From Mariniphaga anaerophila (GTDB taxonomy: Bacteria > Bacteroidota > Bacteroidia > Bacteroidales > Prolixibacteraceae): 64,000 nucleotides of DNA. The notes below the pieces were generated by a model. It saw only the letters and a program-made list of their open reading frames with translations, was not told the DNA's origin and ran no database searches. Within the stretch, counting starts at the first letter, position 1, and every line of letters begins with the position of its first letter. The stretch spans positions 434,001-498,000 of the forward strand of contig NZ_FQUM01000002.1 in assembly GCF_900129025.1 (NCBI RefSeq). Direction: 5' to 3'. Of the stretch, positions 16,022-25,381 are shown piece by piece. The position numbers and the translations under genes are program-made.

Positions 16022-17519
16022 CGCCTGCTTCAATTTTTTTTGCCTGCTCCAAAGTTATTCTTTTTCCGTTAAAATACGGCACAACAAGCGCATCTTCTAT
16101 CCCTTCCTGTTTAACCTGATTACGCATTTTCTCAGCATCTTCAAAGTTGGTAAGATTACCCGTTGTGTAAACTACTACTCCCTGCTCATCGGTGTAATTG
16201 TCAATTTTTCGAATAAGCGAAAGTTTGTTGTACAATCGCTTTCTGTATGCCGGAACTGCGCGGCTGTATGCGCCGATTTGTATTTTGTAAACCAACTGGT
16301 CCGCCGGCTGCGTGGCGTTGTTTGGGCTGGGTTCGTACAATTCGGAACCCGCCATGGGAAGCAGAACAATTGAATTGTTTTCTGGCGTAGGTTCCGCCTC
16401 GGGAGAGTTGCCACTCAGTGCAGATTCTATTTTTTCATTTTCTACCTGAAAATTGTAAATGGCAACTGAACCGGCATTTTCCCAGAATTTTTTTTCTGCG
16501 GTTCTGGCAGCCCTAAATTTTTCTTTTATTTCGTCCTGAAGATTGTAGGAGTCTGTTTCCATGGCCAGGATTTTTTCGCCCAGGGTTGCTTTTATTTCCG
16601 GATTGGGTTCTTTTTTGTAGTCTTCGCGCAACTTATCAGCTTGGCGGAGTTTTTTATCAAGAGTCTGCTCCAGTTCCCGTCCCTGTTCAAAAAGCTTTTT
16701 CCCATCATCTGTTTTAAATTGCGACGAAAAAAGGTAGGTAATCTGATTGTTTACCTGAAAATTTATTTGTTCGCCGGTAGGAAGCCCGTGCGTTGGTTTC
16801 ACGCCGGGAAGGTCGGGGAGGGCTCTTCTTTCAACGGCAAACTCTTCTGGGTTTTCTGCGGCGCTTTCCCCTGTTTTGTGTACTGTTTGGTTTTCCACTT
16901 CATAATCGGGGGCCGTTTCTTCTTCGTTTTTTTCTCCGGTGTTAACAGAAACATTGTTTGCAAAAGTGGAGTCCGGTTTCGGAATATCTGTAACTTCAGG
17001 TACTGTCAATTCTGCTTCCGGTATTTTTTCCTGCTTAATTTCGGGCTGTTTGGTTATTGAGTTTTCAAACGGGTTTACGTGGTCGAAACACTGCTGTATT
17101 TTTTCTGCAATTCCCATTTCCTGCTGCTCGTTTTCCGGGACACTCAACCTAAACTGGTTGTAAAATTTCAGGGCTTGCTCCCAGTTTTCTCGGGCGTGGT
17201 ATTGCATTCCTTTGTAGTAGTTGAGTCGGTCGGGAGTTACATTCTCTCCGGCCAGAAGCAAACAATTTAAATCGCTGTCGCCAAAATGCCCTGTTTCTGT
17301 TCGCGAAGCACCGTAATAATAATTTAACATAGGATTTTGCGGGTCTTCATTTAGCAAATGTTTAAACAATGCTTCAGCTTCTGCAAAATTGCCTGCATCA
17401 AAAAGTTGCATGGCTTTTACTGCCGAAATGTTTTGGTGGCCGGCATAAATTCTTTCATTTACAGCAAACAAAAGAAAAATGAAAAATGTTAATCTGATAA
17501 TATTTGTACGGTTCTGCAT
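16011..17519 (-). CDS. exported TPR/SPOR-domain protein
   Basis: About 502 residues from the ATG at 17519, which puts a signal peptide (IIRLTFFIFLLFAVNERIYAG) at the N-terminus. Following are tetratricopeptide-like repeats (AMQLFDAGNFAEAEALFKHLL and NYYKGMQYHARENWEQALKF, about 33-140), a low-complexity Glu/Pro linker, a coiled coil (LEQTLDKKLRQADKLREDYK region) and a C-terminal SPOR domain (about 410-495, LVYKIQIGAYSRAVPAYR) that binds denuded peptidoglycan. Likely a periplasmic cell-envelope protein acting at the septum or wall; exact role unknown. Its 3' end overlaps clpS, so a wall protein, ClpS and the flotillin pair are in one transcription unit. Confidence 0.8.
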   Translation of the reverse strand: MQNRTNIIRLTFFIFLLFAVNERIYAGHQNISAVKAMQLFDAGNFAEAEALFKHLLNEDPQNPMLNYYYGASRTETGHFGDSDLNCLLLAGENVTPDRLNYYKGMQYHARENWEQALKFYNQFRLSVPENEQQEMGIAEKIQQCFDHVNPFENSITKQPEIKQEKIPEAELTVPEVTDIPKPDSTFANNVSVNTGEKNEEETAPDYEVENQTVHKTGESAAENPEEFAVERRALPDLPGVKPTHGLPTGEQINFQVNNQITYLFSSQFKTDDGKKLFEQGRELEQTLDKKLRQADKLREDYKKEPNPEIKATLGEKILAMETDSYNLQDEIKEKFRAARTAEKKFWENAGSVAIYNFQVENEKIESALSGNSPEAEPTPENNSIVLLPMAGSELYEPSPNNATQPADQLVYKIQIGAYSRAVPAYRKRLYNKLSLIRKIDNYTDEQGVVVYTTGNLTNFEDAEKMRNQVKQEGIEDALVVPYFNGKRITLEQAKKIEAGDDI

Positions 17520-17646
17520 GGTTTCAAAATATATTGATTTCAACTGCAACGTAAAATTACAAAAAATGTGCAATGCGCTACAAATAGCAGATTACAAACC
17601 GTAGGAATCTGTTGAGAAGTAGCCTGACTTTTATCATTAAATAACG

Positions 17647-17654
17647 TATATTTG
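17647..17654 (+). promoter_or_regulatory. -7 promoter box for bcp-recA
   Basis: TATATTTG, exact TAnnTTTG, 30 bases before the bcp start codon in the divergent region with the SPOR gene. Confidence 0.5.
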
Positions 17655-17684
17655 TAACTCTTCGAAAAAAAAGGAAAAAACAAC

Positions 17685-18149
17685 ATGACAAAATTGAAGG
17701 CAGGAGATAAAGCGCCTGATTTTACTGGAATTAATCAGGACGAAAAAGAAATTAAATTGACCGATTTTGCCGGGAAAAAACTGATACTTTATTTTTATCC
17801 GAAAGATAATACACCGGGTTGCACAGCCGAATCGTGTAACCTGAATGACAATTACAATCAGTGGCTCGAAAAAGGTTTTGAGGTGGTTGGGGTTAGTCCT
17901 GACAGTGTAGCGTCTCATCAGAAATTCAGAGAAAAATTTGGATTGAAATTCAATTTGATTGCCGATACAGAAAAGGAGATTTTGCAGGCCTACGGAGCGT
18001 GGGGCGAAAAAAGTATGTATGGCAGAAAATATATGGGAGTTATCAGAACTACTTTCGTGATTGACGAAAACGGAGTCATTCAGGAAGTTTTTGAAAAAGT
18101 AAAAACCAAAGATCATACAAACCAGATTTTTAAAAGTTTGAATATTTAA
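17685..18149 (+). CDS. bcp: thioredoxin-dependent peroxiredoxin, Bcp/PrxQ class
   Basis: Reduces hydroperoxides with thioredoxin as reductant. 154 residues with the FYPKDNTPGCTAESC motif: peroxidatic Cys46 and resolving Cys51, the spacing of the alpha-type PrxQ. RTTFVIDENGVI near 125-136 completes the fold. recA follows after 12 bases, so peroxide defence and recombinational repair are probably co-transcribed. Confidence 0.93.
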   Translation: MTKLKAGDKAPDFTGINQDEKEIKLTDFAGKKLILYFYPKDNTPGCTAESCNLNDNYNQWLEKGFEVVGVSPDSVASHQKFREKFGLKFNLIADTEKEILQAYGAWGEKSMYGRKYMGVIRTTFVIDENGVIQEVFEKVKTKDHTNQIFKSLNI

Positions 18150-18161
18150 CCTGTACTGAAC

Positions 18162-19190
18162 ATGACTAAAGAAGAAAAAGCAACAGTGAACAAGGAAAAG
18201 CTGAAAGCCCTTCAGCTTACCATGGATAAAATCGAAAAAAGTTACGGAAAAGGTTCAATCATGCGTTTAGGCGACAGGGTAGCCGAAGATGTTCCGGCCA
18301 TTTCATCGGGCTCGGTAGCATTGGATGTTGCACTGGGTGTTGGTGGTTATCCGAGAGGTCGCGTGGTGGAAATCTACGGACCTGAATCATCGGGGAAAAC
18401 AACGCTGGCCATTCATGCCATTGCCGAAGCACAAAAAGCAGGTGGCATTGCAGCCATTGTTGATGCTGAGCATGCATTTGACCCGTACTATGCACAGAAG
18501 TTGGGCGTAGATATTGAAGAATTGTTGATTTCGCAACCCGACAACGGGGAGCAGGCGCTGGAGATTGTTGACAACCTCGTCCGGTCAGGCGCTGTTGATA
18601 TTGTTGTTATCGACTCGGTAGCAGCACTTACACCAAAGGCAGAGCTCGAAGGCGAAATGGGAGACTCAAAAATGGGGTTGCAGGCGCGGCTCATGTCTCA
18701 GGCTTTACGTAAGCTCACAGCCAATATCAATAAAACAAAAACCTGCTGTATTTTCATTAACCAGTTGCGCGAAAAAATTGGCGTGATGTTCGGTAATCCT
18801 GAAACTACAACCGGAGGTAATGCCCTGAAATTTTATGCTTCTGTACGTTTGGATATCCGTCGTATTGGACAGATTAAAGACGGTGATGAAGTGATGGGGA
18901 ACAACGTGCGCGTGAAAGTGGTGAAGAATAAAGTGGCTCCGCCATTCCGCAAGGCAGAATTTGATATACTTTACGGAGAAGGCATTTCAAAATCCGGAGA
19001 AATTATTGATTTGGGTGTACAGTTTAATATTGTAAAGAAAAGTGGTTCATGGTTCAGTTATGGGGAAACGAAACTTGGTCAGGGGCGCGAAACGGTGCGT
19101 AAACTGATTATTGATAATCCGGAACTGGCACAGGAACTGGAAACAAAAATTCTGGAAGCTATTTCAGGAAAAACAGAAACAACAGCTTAA
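18162..19190 (+). CDS. recA: recombinase RecA
   Basis: Strand-exchange ATPase and SOS co-protease. 342 residues. Walker A is GPESSGKTT at 73-81, Walker [13 protein letters not shown], and loop L2 includes the [21 protein letters not shown] region. No intein or frameshift. Encoded 12 bases after bcp. No SOS box could be recognised by eye. A strong terminator follows its stop. Confidence 0.98.
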   Translation: MTKEEKATVNKEKLKALQLTMDKIEKSYGKGSIMRLGDRVAEDVPAISSGSVALDVALGVGGYPRGRVVEIYGPESSGKTTLAIHAIAEAQKAGGIAAIVDAEHAFDPYYAQKLGVDIEELLISQPDNGEQALEIVDNLVRSGAVDIVVIDSVAALTPKAELEGEMGDSKMGLQARLMSQALRKLTANINKTKTCCIFINQLREKIGVMFGNPETTTGGNALKFYASVRLDIRRIGQIKDGDEVMGNNVRVKVVKNKVAPPFRKAEFDILYGEGISKSGEIIDLGVQFNIVKKSGSWFSYGETKLGQGRETVRKLIIDNPELAQELETKILEAISGKTETTA

Positions 19191-19214
19191 GATCGATCAC
19201 AAATGGCAGATAAT

Positions 19215-19255
19215 ACCGGATGATCCGATTCTGTCGTTTCATCCGGTTTTTTTTT
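19215..19255 (+). terminator. terminator or attenuator between recA and thrA
   Basis: Nine-bp perfect stem ACCGGATGA (19215-19223) and TCATCCGGT (19239-19247) with a 15-base loop and nine T. It ends only 18 bases before the thrA ATG, leaving little room for a separate thrA promoter after it. Confidence 0.8.
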
Positions 19256-19273
19256 AATCTGAAAAACAAAAAA

Positions 19274-21697
19274 ATGAAAGTATTAAAGTTTGGCGGCACT
19301 TCGGTGGGGTCGGCCGACAATATCAGGAAGGTAAGAGAAATTGTTCTGCAGCAAAAGGAAGATACTATTGTTGTGGTTTCTGCATTGGGTGGAGTTACCG
19401 ACCTTATTTTAAACGCGGCGAAAATTGCTTCTGCGGGTTCCGGCGACTTTCAACCGGTTCTGGAAGAGATAAAAAGAAGGCACAAACAAACCATTGCCGA
19501 CCTTTTTAACGGCTCGGGAGCCATGGTATATATTGCCGAAGAGTTGCTCGATGAACTGGAGCAGATTCTTACCGGAATTACTCTTGTGGGAGAACTGACC
19601 GCCAAAACCCTTGACCGGATTGCAGGAATTGGAGAACGTATTTCTTCGCACCTGGTAGCACAGGTTATCCCAGGTGCTGTTAGAGTTGATTCTGCCGAAC
19701 TTATTCAAACCGATAGCAATTTCGGGAAGGCGCGGGTGAATTTTGATGCAACCAACCGGGCGCTTAAAGAGCAGTTTTGCGATTTTTCGGGAATTGCAGT
19801 TATGCCGGGGTTTATTGCTAAAAATGCAAAAGGCGAGTTTACAACGCTCGGAAGGGGAGGTTCTGATTATACCGCTGCCATTATAGCCGCTTCGCTGGAA
19901 GTGCATTCCCTGGAGATTTGGACTGATGTAGACGGTTTTATGACCGCAGATCCACGTATCATCAGCAAAGCGTACACCATTCCCGAACTCACCTATTCCG
20001 AGGCAATGGAGCTTTCTCACTTTGGTGCGAAAGTTATTTATCCGCCTACTATTTTGCCAGTTTATCAGAAAGGAATTCCGATTCGAATAAAAAATACATT
20101 TAAACCGAAAAGTGAAGGAACACTGATTTTAAGAACGGCAAAAACTCCAAAAGAAAGGCCAATTAAAGGTATTTCTTCTATTTCCGGAATTACGCTCGTT
20201 ACGCTGCAGGGAATTGGTATGGTAGGTGTTACCGGTATTTCTATGCGTTTTTTTACCGCGCTGGCAAGCGTTAATGTGAACGTAATTTTAATTTCACAGG
20301 CTTCTTCAGAAAATTCGATTAGTGTTGCTATTGGCGAACAGTCTGTTGAATTGGCCGAAAGCGCTATTCGGGAGGAATTTGCAAAAGAAATTGATGCCGG
20401 CCTGGTTAGCAAAATAGATATTGAAAGCGACCTTTCGGTTGTGGCAATCGTGGGTGAAAATATGAAACAGACTACCGGTATTGCCGGCAAGTTGTTTTCT
20501 ACCATGGGAAAAAACGGCGTTAATATTATCGCCATTGCGCAGGGTGCATCTGAACTGAATATTTCGTGGGTCGTAAAAACTTCTGAGCTGCGTAAAACAC
20601 TGAACGTGGTGCACGAATCATTTTTCCTTTCGGAAAATGTGGAACTGAATGTTTTTCTGATGGGAATTGGTACAGTAGGCAGCAATTTATTGCAACAACT
20701 GCAAAAACAGCAACAAAAACTACTCGACGAAAAACATCTGAAAATTAAGCTCGCCGGCGTGGCCAATACAAAAAAAATGGCTTTTAAACGCGAGGGCATC
20801 AATTTAGTTTCTTTCCGAGAAGAACTGGACCAATCGGAAATTAAATCGAGCTTAAGCGGTTTTATTAATGAGATGAAATCCATGAATATTTACAATTCGG
20901 TGTTTGTGGATTGCACCGCTTCCGAACAGGTTTCAACTTTTTATAACGAGATTTTAGGCTCTAACGTGTCGGTTGTGGCAGCCAACAAAGTGGCCGCTTC
21001 TTCGGCCTACGATAACTATATCGGCTTAAAAAATATGGCCAAACAAAAAGGTGTTAAATTTTTGTTTGAAACCAATGTGGGCGCCGGATTGCCTATAATT
21101 AACACGTTGAATGATTTGGTAAATTCCGGCGACAAGGTTTTAAAAATTGAGGCCGTACTGTCCGGAACGCTGAACTTTATTTTCAATACAATTTCGCAGG
21201 AAACGCCGTTGAGCGAAACCATAAAAATGGCTAAAGATCAAGGTTTTTCGGAACCCGATCCGCGTGTGGATTTGAGTGGCGTGGATGTTGCCCGTAAAAT
21301 TTTGATTCTTGCACGAGAATCCGGTTACCCGCTGGAAATGGAGGATATTGTAATCAATCGGTTTATTCCAAACGAGTTTTTTGAAGGCTCTTTGGACGAT
21401 TTCTGGAAGAATATTTCGCAACTCGATGCGGGTTTTGAGGAAAAACGAAAAACGCTGGAAGCAGAGGATAAGAAATGGAGATTTGTTGCCCGGTTTGAAA
21501 ACGGAAAAGCGAATGTCGGACTTCAGGAAGTCAGCTCTCATCATCCGTTTTATGATTTGGAAGGCAGCAATAATCTGGTAATGTACACCACCGAGCGGTA
21601 TCATGAATCTCCCATGCTGATAAAAGGATACGGAGCTGGTGCTTCGGTAACCGCAGCCGGTGTATTTGCCGATTTAATCAGGGTGTCGAACATTTAA
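19274..21697 (+). CDS. thrA: bifunctional aspartate kinase / homoserine dehydrogenase
   Basis: First and third steps from aspartate to homoserine (threonine and methionine biosynthesis). From the ATG at 19274 the product has 807 residues: aspartokinase domain with KFGGTSVG at 5-12 and GRGGSDYTA near 197, paired ACT domains around 300-455 (allosteric control, typically by threonine), and the homoserine dehydrogenase part starting with the Rossmann motif MGIGTVGSNLL near 463 and the NKVAASS/ETNVGAGLPI catalytic region. An in-frame ATG upstream at 19220 lies inside the terminator hairpin and is rejected. The ApgM-like gene follows immediately. Confidence 0.95.
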   Translation: MKVLKFGGTSVGSADNIRKVREIVLQQKEDTIVVVSALGGVTDLILNAAKIASAGSGDFQPVLEEIKRRHKQTIADLFNGSGAMVYIAEELLDELEQILTGITLVGELTAKTLDRIAGIGERISSHLVAQVIPGAVRVDSAELIQTDSNFGKARVNFDATNRALKEQFCDFSGIAVMPGFIAKNAKGEFTTLGRGGSDYTAAIIAASLEVHSLEIWTDVDGFMTADPRIISKAYTIPELTYSEAMELSHFGAKVIYPPTILPVYQKGIPIRIKNTFKPKSEGTLILRTAKTPKERPIKGISSISGITLVTLQGIGMVGVTGISMRFFTALASVNVNVILISQASSENSISVAIGEQSVELAESAIREEFAKEIDAGLVSKIDIESDLSVVAIVGENMKQTTGIAGKLFSTMGKNGVNIIAIAQGASELNISWVVKTSELRKTLNVVHESFFLSENVELNVFLMGIGTVGSNLLQQLQKQQQKLLDEKHLKIKLAGVANTKKMAFKREGINLVSFREELDQSEIKSSLSGFINEMKSMNIYNSVFVDCTASEQVSTFYNEILGSNVSVVAANKVAASSAYDNYIGLKNMAKQKGVKFLFETNVGAGLPIINTLNDLVNSGDKVLKIEAVLSGTLNFIFNTISQETPLSETIKMAKDQGFSEPDPRVDLSGVDVARKILILARESGYPLEMEDIVINRFIPNEFFEGSLDDFWKNISQLDAGFEEKRKTLEAEDKKWRFVARFENGKANVGLQEVSSHHPFYDLEGSNNLVMYTTERYHESPMLIKGYGAGASVTAAGVFADLIRVSNI

Positions 21698-21708
21698 TTT
21701 TGAAAACG

Positions 21709-22917
21709 ATGAAACATTTAATTATACTTGGTGATGGAATGGCTGACGAGCCGTTGGCTGATTTTGGAGGGAAAACACCACTTCAAATGGCCAACAAACC
21801 AAACATCGACTGGCTGGCAGAAAACGGGCAGTCAGGGAGGTTGATTACTGTTCCGGCAGCAATGCATCCCGGTAGCGAAATTGCCAACATGGCTGTTCTC
21901 GGCTACGATGTGGAGAAGGTTTACGAGGGCCGCGGGGTGCTCGAAGCCGCCAGTATGGGGGTTGAGCTGCAACCCGGCGATTTGGCGTTGCGTTGCAACC
22001 TGCTCACCATCGAAAATGAGATTTTGTTGAACCACTCAGGCGGCCATATTTCCAGCGAGGAAGCTGCAGAATTAATTCATTTTCTGGATGAAAAGCTGGG
22101 AAACGATCAGGTGAAGTTCTACCCCGGAGTGTCGTACAGGCATTTGTTGGTAATAAAAAACGGAAACAAGCACCTCAACTGCACGCCGCCGCACGACGTT
22201 CCCGGAACTCCGTATAAAAACGTGTTGATAAAACCGGAATTGGACGCCGCCGAAAATACTGCGGAATTGTTAAACAGTCTGATTGAAAAATCCCAGGAGC
22301 TTTTAACAGACCATCCGGTAAATGTAAAAAGAAAACAGATGGGCAAGCCAGTGGCAAATAGTATTTGGCCATGGTCGCCCGGGTATAAACCCCAAATGCC
22401 AACTTTAAAAGAGATGTTTGGCATCGAAAAATCGGCGGTTATTTCTGCCGTCGATTTAATTCAGGGAATCGGGGTTTACGCCGGAATGGAAGTTATTCGT
22501 GTTGAGGGTGCAACCGGTTTGTACGATACCAATTACGAAGGAAAAGCTCAGGCTGCTGTGGATGCCCTGAAAACAAACGATTTTGTGTACCTGCACATTG
22601 AAGCCAGCGACGAAGCCGGCCACGAAGGCGATGTGGAACTCAAAACAAGAACCATTGAATACCTCGACCAGCGCGTGGTAAAATATATTCTGGAAGAAAC
22701 CCGCAAAATGGAAGAGCCGGTGGCCATCGCAGTGTTGCCTGATCATCCTACTCCCTGCGCGCTGAAAACCCACACACACGAACCGGTTCCGTTTTTAATT
22801 TATAAACCCGGAATTGAACCCGACGCTGTGAATGTTTACGACGAGTTTGATGTTCAAAAAGGTTCTTTGGGCTTACTAAAAGGGGATGAATTTATTAAAA
22901 GCGTTTTGAAGGTCTGA
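21709..22917 (+). CDS. ApgM-like phosphotransferase, possible homoserine kinase
   Basis: 402 residues of the 2,3-bisphosphoglycerate-independent phosphoglycerate mutase, archaeal-type (ApgM) family in the alkaline-phosphatase superfamily. Metal-binding motifs are visible: LGDGMADEP at 7-15, NMAVLGYD with the candidate catalytic Ser in the GSEIANM segment, and near the end DEAGHEGD and LPDHPTPC. The start is ATG 21709 (a TTG at 21700 is in frame). It begins 12 bases after thrA. In Bacteroides the gene in this position has been proposed as a non-orthologous homoserine kinase (ThrB2-like), which fits the pathway gap here. Threonine synthase does not follow. Which activity applies cannot be decided from sequence alone. 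Confidence 0.82.
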   Translation: MKHLIILGDGMADEPLADFGGKTPLQMANKPNIDWLAENGQSGRLITVPAAMHPGSEIANMAVLGYDVEKVYEGRGVLEAASMGVELQPGDLALRCNLLTIENEILLNHSGGHISSEEAAELIHFLDEKLGNDQVKFYPGVSYRHLLVIKNGNKHLNCTPPHDVPGTPYKNVLIKPELDAAENTAELLNSLIEKSQELLTDHPVNVKRKQMGKPVANSIWPWSPGYKPQMPTLKEMFGIEKSAVISAVDLIQGIGVYAGMEVIRVEGATGLYDTNYEGKAQAAVDALKTNDFVYLHIEASDEAGHEGDVELKTRTIEYLDQRVVKYILEETRKMEEPVAIAVLPDHPTPCALKTHTHEPVPFLIYKPGIEPDAVNVYDEFDVQKGSLGLLKGDEFIKSVLKV

Positions 22918-22960
22918 AAAACTGACCGGCTTTTTTTCGATAGTTTACTAAAAGAATTGG

Positions 22961-22999
22961 AGGTTCAGCAGGTGTTTGTGTTGCCGGTTGAGCCTCTAA
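22961..22999 (+). terminator. possible terminator between convergent genes
   Basis: Arms GAGGTTCA and TGAGCCTC with one G-T wobble around a 20-base loop, then TAATTATTTT. Weak T run, so a modest candidate for ending thrA-apgM transcription. Confidence 0.35.
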
Positions 23000-23097
23000 T
23001 TATTTTATCATCAGTGAGCTACAGAGTGGGGAAGAGTAGTGTTCGCATTTGCTCTTCTTTTCGGTTTTTTGTTGTGTCTGTTTTTCGAGAATCGGTT

Positions 23098-23670
23098 TCA
23101 GAATAAAAAACCGATGGTCATTCCTCCGGTAAAGTTTAAATGATGAGTGGATTCGTTGATTATTTCTTCTCCTTCTTTGTGTGTAACATCGCAATATAAA
23201 TTGTAGCCCAGTCCTAATCCGAAATCAAAAGTAATCCGCTTATCCAACACAAATTGATACCCTGGTTTCAACCCCACTCCGGCGGTTTTTACATCATCTC
23301 TCGAGTACACAGAACTGCTGCCTGACTCCATGTCTCTTGCAACCCGGTAATCTTTGTAGAACAGATAGCCTCCAAGATAAAAGCCTTCCGCCCATTTTTT
23401 ATTTTTTGAAAAATAGTAGCGAAACTCAGGAGTAATCTGGAGGTTGTAATTATCCGGATTTGCCAGTCCTGCGTAACTGTAATGAATGGCTAGATTTACG
23501 CTGGTTTTGTTTCCGGTGCGATACTCATATTCGATACCTCCGGGTGCCACCCCAACTTTAATCACGTTACTGAAAACCGAACTGCCGGTAGCGTTTTTGT
23601 CTTGCTGAGCCTGTGCTTTTCCAAACAAAAAAGAAGCTGAGATTATTAGTAAAGTTAATATTCTTTCCAT
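23098..23670 (-). CDS. outer-membrane beta-barrel protein, DUF3575-like
   Basis: 190 residues with a cleavable signal peptide (ILTLLIISASFLFGKAQAQ) and alternating beta-strand pattern: NKTSVNLAIHYSYAG, EFRYYFS, AEGFYLGGYLFY, GLKPGYQFVLDKRITFDFGLGLGY, and an aromatic C-terminal residue (MTIGFLF) as expected for barrel insertion. The GLKPGYQF block resembles DUF3575 proteins of Bacteroidota. Function unknown. It is a single gene, convergent with the apgM-like gene. Confidence 0.65.
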   Translation of the reverse strand: MERILTLLIISASFLFGKAQAQQDKNATGSSVFSNVIKVGVAPGGIEYEYRTGNKTSVNLAIHYSYAGLANPDNYNLQITPEFRYYFSKNKKWAEGFYLGGYLFYKDYRVARDMESGSSSVYSRDDVKTAGVGLKPGYQFVLDKRITFDFGLGLGYNLYCDVTHKEGEEIINESTHHLNFTGGMTIGFLF

Positions 23671-23798
23671 ATTGGTTTTTTGATTTTTGGCAAAGCCGTA
23701 AATAGCTTGACATCGCGGGCTAAAAGTAGGTATTAGTTTTTGAATTGAAAGTAGAATGCCCGAATTTTCCAGCGTAAAATAAGAGCAATGAAAAGTCG

Positions 23799-24680
23799 CT
23801 ACCCAAAGATTTCAGAAAGAGCCTTGTTGATGGTGGAATAGTTAAATTCAAAGCCGGCCTCTGTCAGTTTCTGAGGTAGTACAGCCGGACTTTGTGTGAG
23901 GATTTCGGCAGCCTTTCCAAATAATAGTTTAAGCGCAAATTCCGGCGTGGAAAAAGCAGTCGGACGTTTTAGCTTTTTTCCTAAGGCCTGGGTAAAATCA
24001 AGGTTTGTTATCTGCTGGGGAGCAACCAGATTGAATACTCCGCCAATATTATTTTTGCTTGTTGCCCACAGAAATGCATGTGCCACGTCTGTTTCGTGAA
24101 CGAATGGGAAAGGTTGCTTGCCACTGCCTGTTTTTCCTCCAATGCCCAGTTTGAATGGCAGAAGCAGCTTTTTTATGGTTGCCGACCTTTTTCCAAGTAC
24201 CACGGCAATGCGGAAAACAGTAAGTTGCATCTCGCCGGGAAGTCTGTTCCAGGCGTTTTCCCAGCTTTTAACTACTTCTCCTAAAAATCCGTTGTCGAAA
24301 TTAACGCTTGCTTCGGTGTGCCGTTTTCCCGGTGCGTATATTCCGATTGCAGAGGCGGCTATTACTTTTGATGGGCGTTCTTCGGGAAATAATAGTTGGC
24401 ATGCCCGGGCCAGATTTTTAGTTGTTTGAACACGGCTTTCGTATATAATTTTTTTGTTTTTGGTATTCCAGCGTTGCAACACCGGCGCACCTGCGAGGTT
24501 AATCAGTACGTCGCTTTTTTTTAGTTCGCCGGCAAGGTTTTCGGCGGGCCCGTAAAGCAGGTCGCGCCGGATGCCGGAAACATCGTAGCCTTCTTCTTGT
24601 AGTTTATTGGCAATTACTTTTCCGAGATATCCGGAAGCCCCGGCTATTTTAATTTTTGTGGTGCTGTTGTTTTGTGCCAT
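23799..24680 (-). CDS. TIGR01777-family NAD(P)-dependent epimerase
   Basis: Short-chain dehydrogenase-like protein of the YfcH/SulA-type epimerase family, 293 residues. Rossmann motif IAGASGYLGKVIA at 12-24; DVLINLAGAPV and RVQTTKNLARA follow the family pattern; the active-site Ser-Tyr region includes ASAIGIY. The C-terminal DUF1731 segment is represented by TPEFALKLLFGKAAEILTQSPAVLPQKL. Substrate unknown. Single gene with no close same-strand neighbour. Confidence 0.85.
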   Translation of the reverse strand: MAQNNSTTKIKIAGASGYLGKVIANKLQEEGYDVSGIRRDLLYGPAENLAGELKKSDVLINLAGAPVLQRWNTKNKKIIYESRVQTTKNLARACQLLFPEERPSKVIAASAIGIYAPGKRHTEASVNFDNGFLGEVVKSWENAWNRLPGEMQLTVFRIAVVLGKRSATIKKLLLPFKLGIGGKTGSGKQPFPFVHETDVAHAFLWATSKNNIGGVFNLVAPQQITNLDFTQALGKKLKRPTAFSTPEFALKLLFGKAAEILTQSPAVLPQKLTEAGFEFNYSTINKALSEIFG

Positions 24681-25381
24681 TGTTCCCTTTTTTTTTGTGC
24701 AGATGCCTGTTGTTCTCCGCCTTTTATAATCTGTAGAATAAATAACAATTTAAAACTGATGAAGTTAATGCTCAATACATCTATTTATTTTTTGAAGATC
24801 TGTTGCATGTTTGAGTCCGGTGCCTTTTTTCTGAAAATGTTTCTCTTTTTCGACCTGCATGCCGAATGAGTTGTTTCAAGATTGCGAAGGACAAGATTTG
24901 TATGCTTTTTCAAAAAAAATTAACGTGGCAGGTTTAGCGGCCGTTGTAGTGGGTTGACTTGTTGTGTAAGTGCCAACTGCGTTGTTGCCGGTTGTTTTTC
25001 AATCTGATAATATTGGGTTGGTATGTAAACTTTTCGTTCTGTTCGCGATTGCTGCAACGGTTTCTTACATTATTATCCGTATTTTTACACTCAGTTAGAA
25101 TTGTTGCATTTTCTGAAATAAAATTGTCGCCATAGCCGGTCAGAAAACCGGTGTTATACAATGCAGAAAATGCGCAGCCGGACAAAAAATTGTACGATAA
25201 AATAAAAATAGTGGATTTGTGTACAATGCCCGAATAATAATTGACCTGTGACAGAACGGAAATTGCGGCCAATAAACTACAGAGGCGGGCGTACCTCCCT
25301 GCTGTTATCGACAGGAATGTGAAAGATGAAGGATTTTTTTCCGGGCGAAGGTTTTTACCTGGTATCGCAAACTAATAAAAG
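24681..25381. other. 700-base intergenic region without a recognised gene
   Basis: Divergent region between the epimerase and the ClC channel. The longest open frame (minus, about 24934-25272) has only a TTG start and a composition unlike neighbouring genes (rich in Asn, Ser, Thr; no family seen), so I do not call it. No tRNA, hairpin with T run or repeat was recognised. It is unusually long for this gene-dense window and may hold regulatory RNA or a decayed gene. Confidence 0.3.

Noticed and set aside
19220-19273. Upstream in-frame ATG extending thrA
   Set aside because: It lies inside the terminator hairpin and adds a Phe/Arg-rich tail before the conserved KFGGTSVG start.
20065-20883. Minus-strand frame of 272 codons inside thrA
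   Set aside because: Antisense shadow of the ACT and kinase region; low-complexity Ser/Ile/Phe product with no motif.
24934-25272. 112-codon minus-strand frame in the long gap
   Set aside because: Only a TTG start, no recognised family, and composition unlike neighbours; described as part of the non-coding region instead.
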